Assembly (NCBI GenBank): GCA_009792885.1
Contig: WMCF01000021.1
Coordinates: 613,260-677,259, forward strand
Direction: 5' to 3'
DNA from: Eremophila alpestris peregrina
Lineage: Eukaryota; Chordata; Aves; Passeriformes; Alaudidae
DNA length: 64,000 bases
In this document: positions 38,570 through 49,000 of the stretch, piece after piece
Numbering within the stretch: the first letter of the stretch is position 1
How the letters are laid out: each line of letters begins with the position of its first letter
Made by a program: the position numbers and the translations under genes
Notes under the pieces: model-generated
Told to the model about the DNA's origin: nothing
Seen by the model: the letters and a program-made list of their open reading frames with translations, nothing else
The model's database searches: none

Positions 38570-39010
38570 TGACTTACAGTATGGGATATAGTATTTTTAC
38601 TTTCCCCTAAAAACGCTGTTGTGCGGCCAAAAATTCAATCGCCAAGAAATCACACATGGTTCACAACACAGCTCTTTGATAACATTAAAAGTATATGTAA
38701 TATTTTGAAATCACTGGCCAATTATTTCTAATAGTTTCATGATAATTTATGTAGAGAATCTCTCTGTTGGATGTGTTCCTGCTTTGGTCTAAATGTATTT
38801 TTGAACACTCTGTCAAACATCCCCATTTGGCACCTATTTTGTTTCACTGAATTTCTTTAGTATGTCCAGATCTCTTGCCAATGTATTTGCAGAACATATT
38901 TTGACAGCTTTGTCACCAAATTTGTTACTTCTTGTGTTTGGAATGTGTACCAAATTGCAGATATTAATGTGTGTGTGTTTCCTTTTGGTATAGACTCAAC
39001 TGGATAGTAC
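38570..39010. promoter_or_regulatory. Putative conserved non-coding element
   Basis: Seen: AACGCTGTTGTGCGGCC followed by TTCAATCGCC (38,612-38,644) retains several CpGs. AT-rich sequence follows with TGACAGCTTTGTCA (38,900-38,913, a near-palindrome with TALE-type TGACAG), TTTGATAAC and CCAATTA cores. No transposon or coding signature is seen. Inference only. Confidence 0.3.
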
Positions 39011-39259
39011 CTTTGTCTTCTGTGTTGATGAACATAATAAAGTGAGTGATTTTTTTGGTGTTAATTTCACAAGTTATTAAGATTTAAAAATTGCAAATCT
39101 CTCATAGATGTATTGGTTTGTATGTTTGCAGCTGGAACATTCTGAGCAGAATACCCTTAAACTTTAAAGAGTTATGATATTATGTTTCTTATTCCAGCTT
39201 TTAGTAGAAATTGTCCATATGTGAAAGCAGTAGCTTCTCCCTCACTTTGCTCACACATA

Positions 39260-39290
39260 CACGTGTGTATTTATATATATGTATAATTTT
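39260..39290. repeat. CA/TA microsatellite-like stretch
   Basis: Short runs of CACA and TATATA flank an ACACGTGT palindrome that contains an E-box. Low complexity. Confidence 0.6.
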
Positions 39291-39567
39291 ATTTCAATAT
39301 GCTTGGATTAACTGAACTATTGAATTTCAATCTGTTGTGCTCTTTCATGAAATAGTCTTGCTATTGAGTTTGTTGGAGCTGAATGAAAATGGTGTATTTA
39401 AGGCTGATCATAATCTTTGCCATCATGTTTTTCTTAATATGGTTTTCCTAGATTAAAGGTGATGACAAGATAATGCCTGGTGAAATATAAAGGTCCTTGC
39501 TTTGTGGCTGTGCTGCTGGCAGGGGGGTGGCTGAGCTGGGCCCCCTGGGACATCACATCACTTGTGA

Positions 39568-39705
39568 CTCACAGAATATTCTGAGCTGGAAGGGACCCAC
39601 AAGGATCATCAAGCCCAACTCTTAAGTAAATAGCCCATACAGGGATATTTTGAACCCACTCTGGGTGTTGTCAGCACTCTGCTCTGACCAGCTGAGCTGC
39701 TCTGG
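39568..39705 (-). mobile_element. tRNA-Ile-derived SINE with CR1 tail (TguSINE1-like)
   Basis: Read on the minus strand, a tRNA-like head is followed by a CR1 3' tail. On the + strand as given, 39,570-39,622 (CACAGAATATTCTGAGCTGG, AAGGGACCCACAAGGATCAT, CAAGCCCAACTC) is the complement of the avian CR1 3' end. The part at 39,630-39,701 is the complement of a tRNA-Ile-like sequence. The A box falls at 39,688-39,699 (minus strand CAGCTCAGCTGG) and the B box at about 39,643-39,656 (GGTTCAAAATATCC, which has an insertion). The anticodon arm reads GTGCTGACAAC where tRNA-Ile has GTGCTAATAAC. Known: TguSINE1 of zebra finch is a tRNA-derived SINE that uses CR1 machinery (name from memory). Inference: this copy is decayed, and the B-box insertion and damaged anticodon loop make it a dead insertion, not a tRNA gene. 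Confidence 0.85.
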
Positions 39706-42068
39706 GGGATGCTCCAGCAGCACATTCCTGCAGCCCTGCTCTGGCTGGTTTTCCATGGCCTGGCCCAGCTGAGGCTCCTTTACCATGGCTGGGTGTGTGC
39801 AGACCAGGAGAGCTCCTTGGATCAGAATGAATGAGCTGCAAAACCATGTTGGTTATTCTATTGTCCAGAGAAGCAGGATGGAAAGATTTAATGAATTCAG
39901 TCACCTTTGGCTGTGGAGCCTAGGTGTATGTGGAGGACCTACATTAGAATTCAGTTTCAATAAGGCCATAGCTGCTGATTATTCTTACCCTGTTGTGGAT
40001 AGTTCTGTCCTTGGAAATACTTTTGGTCACCCTTAAAGATCATGTGAGACATGGAGCACTGTGTGGGTCTGGGTGGCAGCACTTTCTGAAATGGCAGGGT
40101 CCCCCAGGAACACGAGAAAACCTCTGCCTGCCTCTAAGGGCTGCTTTTTTAGGCCACTTCCTCAGTTCTTTAGAAGATGCTGTTCAGCTGGCACAGAGCT
40201 CTTTGATTTTTTGCCGCTGGCAGATTGGTTGTTTACTGTGCTGAGTAACACATATCAAATAGTAGATGAATCCTGAAACAGCTGGGTTTGCTGCTGATAG
40301 TGCCTCTTCCTCCTATTTTTTGAAATGTTAGATCTGATTTTGAGATATCTGGGGTCTTTCTGAATTGAGATGTATCACTTTTTACAAAGATTTGATCCAA
40401 ATTTGTAAGTAGCAACAAAAGAAATACTGATTACTGAAATTATGTTGTATAAAATACAATTGTGAATCTAAAATAGCTCTAGAATAAAATCCAGATTATT
40501 TTTCAGTGTAGACTGTCATAGAATCTGTACCTTAATTTCAATTACCTTTCTATACGTCTGTATTTCTCTTTTCTAATTCATTAGTTCTATAAATAGAAAT
40601 CAGATTTGAACCAGAAATTAATTTTTTAATGATATTTTATCTAATGTCTTACAAAGAATGTGATATGTAATAAGAATAGAAAACATTCCCAGTGCAGTTC
40701 AGGTTTTAATTCTGATCCTCTGGTCCTTTACAGTAGTGTCAGATTTTTTGAGCAATTTCTTCTGCTTATCTGGACAAGTTGAGACACAGACTACAATCAG
40801 GGCAGAGACACAGTCAGGCCATCAGGGGCTCTTCATCAAAAAGAAATTGTAATAAGTTAGAATGACAAAAGTAGGCTATCCACTCTGTTTCTGTACTAGT
40901 TCTAGCATCTAGACTGCATTTTTGGGTAAATTATTTGTCAAGTCTGAAGCCCAGCATCAGCAAGGGCAGCAGTCCTGTGCCAGCTGCTGGCACTCTCCAG
41001 AGAAATAGGAGCAAGAGGCCACAGAAAGAGGCTGATCATAACATACTTTTCTTGCCATTAGAGAAGAGAATAACATAATAGCTGCTCTCTTAGGTTCAGA
41101 ATAAAAAAAAAATCCTACAAAATAGTAGAGGCCAGAGAAAGATATGGAATAAGTTAAAATTATAAAGAACAGACTGATCTGCCATTGGTTCCATTTTCTT
41201 TTTGGTTGGAAATTTTGCATCACAGAATATATATTTTGCTTGTCAGGTTTACTATGGACTTTCTTTGTTTCCCTGAAATTCTGAAGTTTTGCTACTTGTT
41301 GAACTTTTTTGCGCAGAGATAACACAATATAAATCAAACACCCTAATCCACACAAAGTAAATCATCAGCTCTTCTGCATAATTTTGTTTGAGTGTTAGTA
41401 GAAGTTTAACTCTTCCAGACAACTTCTGACAGATTTCTAAATACGCAAAAAAATTTGCTTATTGGAGGTCATATTTATCAGAAAAACTCAGAAGAATGTA
41501 TGCAGTGAAATATATTTATGGCCACATGAAAAATGAAGTGACCTGTTGGAGACAGCCTGTAGCTCCTGAGGAGCAAAGAAATGCTTAGGAAGGTTCCACA
41601 AAACACACGAGATTATTGTGTATATATAAGAAGTAATAATGTCATCTGGTTTTTTTCTGTTTCCTGTTGATTGACTTTTATAGCTTGCAAGCATTATGCT
41701 GGATTGTAAATTGCGATAAATTTAATCAAGAATTATTTTATTCAGACTACTAATGAGGAATAATAGCGTATGTATCAATTAGACATGTCAATTTGTGTGA
41801 AGAAATAGATTTACAAAGGGATAGTAGGTAAAAAAATATCATTGGTATCAATTCACTTCATTATTTTTAATTTGCTGTGAATATTGAGTGCTTCCAACAT
41901 AAAATCATTCCTCAATTAAAATAAAACAGCTGTACTCCTATCAGCTTTTCCTTGCTTGTTGTTGCTTACAGATTAGCAGTTGTCATTGGCTTCAGTCTCA
42001 TGTAATTTCATTAATTTGCAACCATAAATGGATAAAAAAAAATTATAAAAATGTTTGGCTTGTCCATG
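39706..42068. other. Non-coding sequence, nothing recognised
   Basis: AT-rich except for a patch at about 40,040-40,220. Short frames only. No repeat family is identified. Confidence 0.5.
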
Positions 42069-42101
42069 TACTAAGTATTGTTTATGAATTTTTTTTTTCA
42101 G

Positions 42102-42259
42102 ATTGCACTGAAAGGGCAGAACTACTGCAGCAACTTTGGGGGAAATGAGACTGTGACAAACCTCATCCACTCTGTTCTCCAGCACCAGCAAAGCAACTTG
42201 GGAGCACTTTTTCCACCTGGCACTTTTCATTGCTCTGGAGTCCCTTTCTTGTCTCCCAG
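42102..42259 (+). other. Candidate exon (weak), coding or lncRNA
   Basis: Seen: an almost ideal branch-point-like TACTAAG at 42,069-42,075, then a T10 tract and CAG ending at 42,101, with the candidate branch A 27 bases before the acceptor. The next 158 bases are clearly richer in G+C than their flanks and stay open in one frame (starting IALKGQNYC). They end at CAG|GTGACC, a possible donor at 42,260, just before an in-frame TGA. No protein family is recognised. Inference: it could be an exon of an unannotated transcript or a chance cryptic exon. No partner exons were identified. Confidence 0.2.
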
Positions 42260-42739
42260 GTGACCTGTGGTAAACCAGATCCCCCTTCAGTGCAAACAGC
42301 AAGGACAAACCCTGGAGTGCACTGGTTTGTGGCTGGGTTTTGCAGCAGGGTGAGCCCCTCACCTTCCTCTGTGAGCAGATCTCTGCTTTATTTAGAGTCC
42401 CAGGATATCACCAAGCACGTTTGTGCCTTTGAGTGACACTTGTCACTCTGTGGTTGTCCTTTCTCTTCAAGTAGATCAAAAGGCTGACAGTTAGAGCACA
42501 CAGAGAGAAGCACAAGAGTTGCAAAAGCTGCTTTTGGAAGCCCAGATGTGAAAGTCTGGCACATAATTTCTTCTGTTAACTTCTGTTTTCTCTAGTAGTA
42601 AGTCCTAAATGGCCTTACAAGGTTTTAGATTGGTCTACCTTACCTTATCTAACTATTATTTGAATGGAAAGGTTAAAAATACAGGTGTGTTAAAGTGTGT
42701 GGTATATAAGATGTAAGAAACATACAAAAAGAATAAATA

Positions 42740-42761
42740 ATCAATAATTATAATTATTGAT
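42740..42761. repeat. Perfect 22-bp palindrome of homeodomain-type cores
   Basis: The two 11-base halves (ATCAATAATTA and its exact complement) meet without a loop and form back-to-back TAATTA-type sites. The surrounding sequence is very AT-rich, so chance is possible. Confidence 0.9.
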
Positions 42762-43300
42762 ATTTTTGAAATTTTTCTTACATCTTATTTATAGCTGTTT
42801 CTATACATCTATTATTTATATTTTAATAGAAAATAATATTCTCTCAGATGACTGTGGCTTCAAGAAATGGAGGTCAGCTGTACTTCTGATCAGTTTTTTT
42901 TCTGCAGCTGCTGATGCACTTTCAATACCTTTAGCTCATTCTGATTAAGGGCATTTTATCATGGTATATTTCTATTATTTTTCTGTTATCAGTGAGAGCT
43001 TTTTGATAGAATCTCTAAAAAAGGACTCATATTTGTAGGGAGTATGAACACATGGGATTTGAATCCTAGTTAACAGTGAATTCTCTATTACAGGAAGTAA
43101 AAGCTTATGAATATTTTCCTTGGCTCTGAAAGTGGGAGCTGACACTAGCTTATATCAGAAAATTTTCACTAATGATTATGACAATACTTATCTGCTAATT
43201 TGTTTCTCCATGTCTGGAATCAGTATGCTAAATATGTGTGAAATTTTTTGGAGCTCATGCTAAAACTTCAACTAGCCAAATACTTATCTGCATTTCACTA

Positions 43301-43341
43301 TTATTGAAATAATGATAGCAATAATAATAAATAATAGTAAA
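43301..43341. repeat. Imperfect AAT microsatellite
   Basis: ATTATTGAAATAATGATAGC followed by AATAATAATAAATAATAG. Confidence 0.8.
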
Positions 43342-44105
43342 CACAGTAACTGTTTCTTTTTATGCATTCACTCAACTAAAGTAAGAGATTGTGGCATAGG
43401 CTGAACACATCTGCATTATTTTGAGAAATCTAGAGTAATGGCATTTAACACCAGAGCCTTGTTAGAAAAAAAGCCTGTGTGATTTTTTTTTAATGTTGTG
43501 CTTTTGTATAGGTACCTGCATATTTCAAAACTGACTGAGAAGTGCTGATTACCACAGACACTCCTAACATATAGATAAGATGTGTGTAATCTCTAACAGT
43601 ATCTACAGCAGGTCTTGAGCTAATTCATTTATCTCAGTTAATATATCTGTGCAACCTATCGTGCTAAGTTTGATGCCAAACTTTTTGGGTGATGTTTAAG
43701 AATTTTCCCAGTTGTAGAACAAGCATTAGAAGGCTTTCAAATTGTGGGAGAAAATGACAAACAGGAAATTCATACTACAGTGTTGATTGCTGAATTTCTT
43801 AAAATGTAAATTATTCTGAATTGGGATACTGTTATTTACAAATAAACATCGTTTTTATCAGTTAGTTATCACCAGTCACTGTCAATCATTTTTGTATTTC
43901 CTGTTCATATGCTTGAATCTGTTAATGTTTTAAGTTGTCTGTGTTTTGTGTCTTTCTAGTGCTGGAATTATGTTGAGCAATATGGTTGCCTGTTTAACAA
44001 ATGTGATCATTGTTTTTATAAGTATGTGGAAAACAGGATTTTTTTAATCAGTAAACTTATCTCTGTTTGACAAAAAAACCTCAGAATACTCTCCCAGTAC
44101 ACTGA

Positions 44106-44420
44106 GAGAAGCTCAGGTTAAAGGATGGCTGTTATAGAATGGGAGGAGGCTGCAGCATCATTCAAACATTTCTTGTGCTGCTGAGCTCCTGCCTGAGAGC
44201 TCCAGTCAGTGCACTCTCTGGGGATATTCCTGAAGATCCTGGAGCTCTGTGACTCTCTTCCCTTCTCTTTCCACAAAGATTCATCTCTGCTGCCCATCCT
44301 GTAGTCTCTGGTGCAGACTGGTCTCTGTCCATGCTGCCAGGCTGCTGCTGGGCCCCTTGGCACAGGTCACAATAAAAGTCTTCATTTTTATTTCTCAGTG
44401 CACAACCATCACCAGCCATA
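44106..44420 (+). mobile_element. Possible LTR-like fragment (very tentative)
   Basis: Seen: an isolated GC-richer block with abrupt AT-rich flanks. It ends in CTTGGCACAGGTCAC, then AATAAA (44,371-44,376) and a short AGTCTTC tail. Known: avian retroviral LTRs often have a GC-rich U3/R with AATAAA near the R end. I saw no TG...CA termini, target duplication or internal region, so it may be unrelated sequence. Confidence 0.18.
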
Positions 44421-46068
44421 AATGCACGTATTATTCTTGCTGGAGAGCTGATGCTTCTTTTACTTGACTGTTGTAGCAGCTAAAACTTAAACTTACACAA
44501 TTTTAACATCCCTGATATGAAAATTGGCTTAATGGGATAAGGACTCATGTAATAAAAGAGGAACAAATTATGATATTTATTATTTTTTAAGCCCTTGCAG
44601 CACATTCATCATCCTTTTCACGCAGTAGACTATTCTTCAAATCACAAGCAGTTTTTAAAACCAAGGTGGAGGTTAATTTTATCAGCCATGAGTGTTAGAA
44701 GGAACCTCTCTGGACATTATTTCTCTGTGTGAAGCTGTGACTGAGTTTACAGGCTCAGCAAGGCCGTAAGTGATTTGTTTTATCCTGCTCTTCAGTATTG
44801 CCCTACACACCAATAATCCTTTAGTATAATAAAATACATGTCTTCCCTTCTTCACTAGAAGTTATAGAGAAGTCTTCTGATCACCCAGCTATGAAAAGCA
44901 CCATGACTGCTTGTGCCCAGAAGCTGCATGAATACATGTGGAGCAGAAAAGTTGCTCTTTATAGCCAGCTGTAAAATTCTTTCAAGCCCTGTGAATGTTC
45001 AAGCCTGAGAAGGCTTTTCTCACCAAGATATAGAATAGCTTCAGCATACCAGCCTTCAGCAGGGTGTGAGTCAAGGTTTCACTCCAAGCCCACACTTTCC
45101 TGGTGAAACTCAAAGTCAGCCAGCCCATTTCAAGAAGAAAAATGGCATTTGGTTCCAGTGAATGTCCACAGAACACACTCCAGATTTGACAAACGTTGTA
45201 ATTAGTTGCTTTTGTGTGTTTAGTACACAGTGCAAATGCTGTAAAATGTTTTTCACATGATGCAACATTGCCAGCAGATAATCACTGGAGCAGTAAACCA
45301 AAAGAATTTGTGTATATCCTACAAGCTGCGGGAGGATAAGAAAATGTAAACAAAAACTAACAGCTGAATTTTTCAGATGATACCATTCCTTTTCTTTTGT
45401 TAAACTGATTTGTTTTTAAATGTTACTTTTTGTCAGTTTCTCTAGAAATTGATTAGAAAACCCTAAACCAATGTTGTGAAAATGCTTTTGTTTCTGTCCC
45501 AGTTTTGACTACGTGAATCTTCTTAGAACATTTTCAGTTTAATTATGCAGCACTAAAAATTGCAATTAAACTGAATTTGCAATTGAAACTGCTCATTTTA
45601 GTTAACTGTCAAATTTACTATGGCGTTGTGAAATAGGGGCCTTTATTATTATGAGGTGTTTTGAAAAAAATTACTTTTTAAACAGGATAAAAATGTCACA
45701 TCCTTCAGTCCTATACGAATGAGCCAAGAATTTAAAGAGATACCCAAGCAGTGAAGCTAGCAACTCTCTGAGCACAATGGAGGTTGTCCAGGTGGTGTCT
45801 TAAAATACTGGCAAACTGCAAGTATGGACAGTATTGAATAAAGTCTTCATTTCGTGTATTTAATATCTTCTCTGAAATATATTTTTCAAAGGTAGGTGGA
45901 AGGCTAAAGTTGCTTTAAAGTAGTCTAGTGATAATCTCCTTGTCTTAGGGATATGTGACATGGCCTGCTTTGCAGGATGCTGTGATGCAATTTGATGGAT
46001 ATTGTGTATTATATGAGACTGTACGAATCTTAATATCTCTGTTCCTCTGTTTTAGCATGTGATGTACA
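44421..46068. other. AT-rich non-coding sequence
   Basis: Nothing genic. It contains the motif duplication listed at 45,546-45,592. Confidence 0.5.
45546..45592. promoter_or_regulatory. Duplicated TTGCAATT(A/G)AAACTG motif with imperfect dyad
   Basis: TTGCAATTAAACTG (45,560-45,573) is repeated as TTGCAATTGAAACTG (45,578-45,592). The ends GCAG (45,547) and CTGC (45,589-45,592) and the inner AATTGCAATT cores also form an imperfect dyad. The cores resemble homeodomain and C/EBP- or POU-type sites. The function is inferred only. Confidence 0.4.
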
Positions 46069-46086
46069 GCTCTGTGTACACAGAGC
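46069..46086. repeat. Perfect 18-bp palindrome
   Basis: GCTCTGTGTACACAGAGC is its own reverse complement. The mixed composition makes it less likely to be chance than the AT-rich palindromes elsewhere. Confidence 0.95.
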
Positions 46087-49000
46087 AGCTCAGATGAGTG
46101 TCTGAGACTACCCTTTTCCTCTAAGCCCTAGGCATTTTTATCACTGTGCCAATAAAAGGAAGGGGATTTATGGGGTACTGCTTTTTAATTCATTCAATTC
46201 TCTGTTCATTGGGAGGTTAATGTTGTTGATCTATTTTTCTCTTGAAACAAATAAAAACAATATGTGCTGACACTGACTTTGACTTTTGACATGGGAGATA
46301 GAGGTCAACATTTAATTCTATATTTATAGACTACATGAACAATATTATCTGTATTAAAAACTGTTCACTCAGTCCTTGTCATTTTACAACTTAGTTCAGT
46401 AGCTTATATCACATTGAACGTTTTCTCCAACTCTGATCAAGGTGCCATCATTCACAGCACTTCACTTAAGGGCTTGTCAGCCTTTCCATTAAAAGCACCT
46501 TTTTTCAGGGGTTCATAACTTGACTAGCTAAAAAAAAATACACCAAGACTGACCTGGGGCTTTATTTTAGGCAAAATATCCATAAAATTACACCCCAGTC
46601 CCAGTAGCCAAAACCCAACAGAGGACCCAAATAGAGAGGAGCTGACTTGTATGACACATATACAATGGCCATTTTTATTAAAGAAAATGATGTGATTTAT
46701 CAAGCAGGTATAACACGGCTTAAATATGTAACCATTTCTTTAAATCTGAAATAGTCTTGGCTGTGTGTAAGAGGTGCTTGTCTGTCAACTTTTAGGTGCC
46801 TCATGCCCAAACTACTCAGCAATGGGGTACCAGTGACAGGGTTAATGGTGTGAGGATTGTAATGAGTGTGTCAGGTACAGCTCTACCTGTGTAAGCCCCC
46901 TCACACAGGAACTTACACTTCTCAAATGAAAATAAGGAGTTTTTCCATTTCAGGAAAGGTGAAGGAAGGACAATCCCATTTTATTCTAGTGGATACAGAA
47001 GTACCACAGTTCTGCATGGGCATTCCTTGGGATATGGAGAAGGATTTTCAGATCCCTTCAAATCAGGTAGAGTGAATACACTCAGGCAAATTTTTGGACT
47101 TTCTGTGCTCTTCTGACCTTCCTGGGTGTAAGGGCCTTTGCTGATTTTCAGGAGCTAAGGGCTGACATATGTAAATGTTCTATTCTTGGTTGTAAGATGA
47201 ACACCTGTCCTGTACCTTTATATCCAGGAAAGAAACTGAACTATCAATGCAATTATTATTAACCTGCATTTGTTTTCAGAGATTATCCAGTCTTCTTTGA
47301 GTCAATGGCAAAAAGTATGAGATTAAAGTTTCTTTCTATGCAAACAACCAGTAACATTTTCCACCAGTCACTTTTTTCATCTAGATATGTGTTTCCTTGG
47401 TAGTAACAAGAATGAACAAAATGGAATAACCCATACGGTTTAATCAATGTGTTTTTAAAATATCTTAGCATGTACCATATTTATGTAAAAAATCCTTCCA
47501 AAGGAGCTATTGCAATCTGTAAGTTTTTGAAATATGTGAGGTTTTATATTAATATGCATATACATTGGTCCCTATTAACTGCCAAGGTATTTTAAATAAG
47601 GTTTATAGAAATTATTATGCATTTTTAAAGTGTTCTGTTATTCATATATCATTCTTGGAAAGCAGAGAATCTGCCACATTTTGTATGTGACTATCTTAAT
47701 AAGGGCTGTGAAACTGAAACATTGATGGATCATGTTACATACCAGGCATATCTGAAAAGTTTTTCATTAAAATGAACTCGTAAAGACTCTTACTGCTTGC
47801 TTCTCAGCAGATGGCAAGAGGTGTTTATTTGCCTTATGGAATTCTTTCTGTTTATATACAGAGAAATGGAGAGGACAGCTCTGAAGGATCCAGTTAATAC
47901 TTGTAGGACTATTTAAAATATATATGGTTACTATTAGCACTAGAAGTTCAGTTATACACTCCTTTTTCAACTAGTTCTACCTTTGCATTAAAACTGTTCC
48001 AAATATTGGACTTTCTTGGAAAAAAATAGAAATATATCTTCCTGTTGTGGAACCCAGAGTGATAAAGATTTTAATATAAGGGCTTTTTTTAATAGTCAAA
48101 TCTTTTTCATTCCGTGTCCTTCTTTCCTTCTGTTTGCCTGATTTGCTGTCAAATAACTCCTGCTCTGTTTCTGGCACTTATGAACTTTATTTCTCTTCCC
48201 TTGTCCTTTTTCTTTCCATCTGTTTGCTGGTTTCATTGTCTATTAGCTGTTGTTCCCTATTATTATATCCTTCAATCTGCAAATCCCCTCCCATATGTGT
48301 TCTTGTCCTTCCCTAGGCCTCCTGCATTTTGATTTTTTCCAGATCTCATTTCCTTTTCACCTGATCTGGCTTTATTCAACTCTGCTCTTGTCTATCTTTC
48401 GACCTGTCTCAGGCCTCCCTCTTTCCTTCTGTCCAGTTGTGAATCCATAAACTAAACAAGACTTTGGCAGAAGAAGTCAACAAATGTGGTGTTCAGACCA
48501 GAACTTGACAGCTGGAAAAGGAAAAGGGGGATGCAAAAGCCAAACTTTTGATTAGACTGGTGTGAATACTTCTTAATGAACAAAACATTCATTGAATGTA
48601 ACCTCTTCTGCTTTCAAAGTTTCCTGCAACAGATTGAGACATTCTGTATTTTACGTAGTTAATATTATTTATGAATTTTATTTGAACATATTCCTGATAT
48701 GTTTGTAACAGTTTATGCTAGGAACCATGCTTTGTACTGTCTTGGGCATTCGCAAGGAGATAAAATGTTATTATTTGAATTTCTGGCTTGGGTGAATTAC
48801 AGATTTAGGAATTGTGCAGATTGGAGGCTTCATCAGTATAAAATTAAAAATTCATAATTATAGTTAGGGAATCGAAATTTAATTTAAGGTGTGATTTGAA
48901 GTTAGAATTTGTTTTTTCTAGAAAGATTTAAAGAACTGCCAAATATTATCACATCAAATGACATTTTAAGTCAGAATGGACCAAATGTCAGTTATTTTTG

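Larger units (their letters stand above)
42260..44105. other. AT-rich non-coding sequence
   Basis: It holds the palindrome at 42,740-42,761 and an AAT-type microsatellite at about 43,301-43,341. Nothing genic. Confidence 0.5.

Noticed and set aside
39630..39701. tRNA gene on the minus strand
   Set aside because: The B box is disrupted by extra bases, the anticodon loop is altered, and a CR1 tail follows. It is the head of a SINE.
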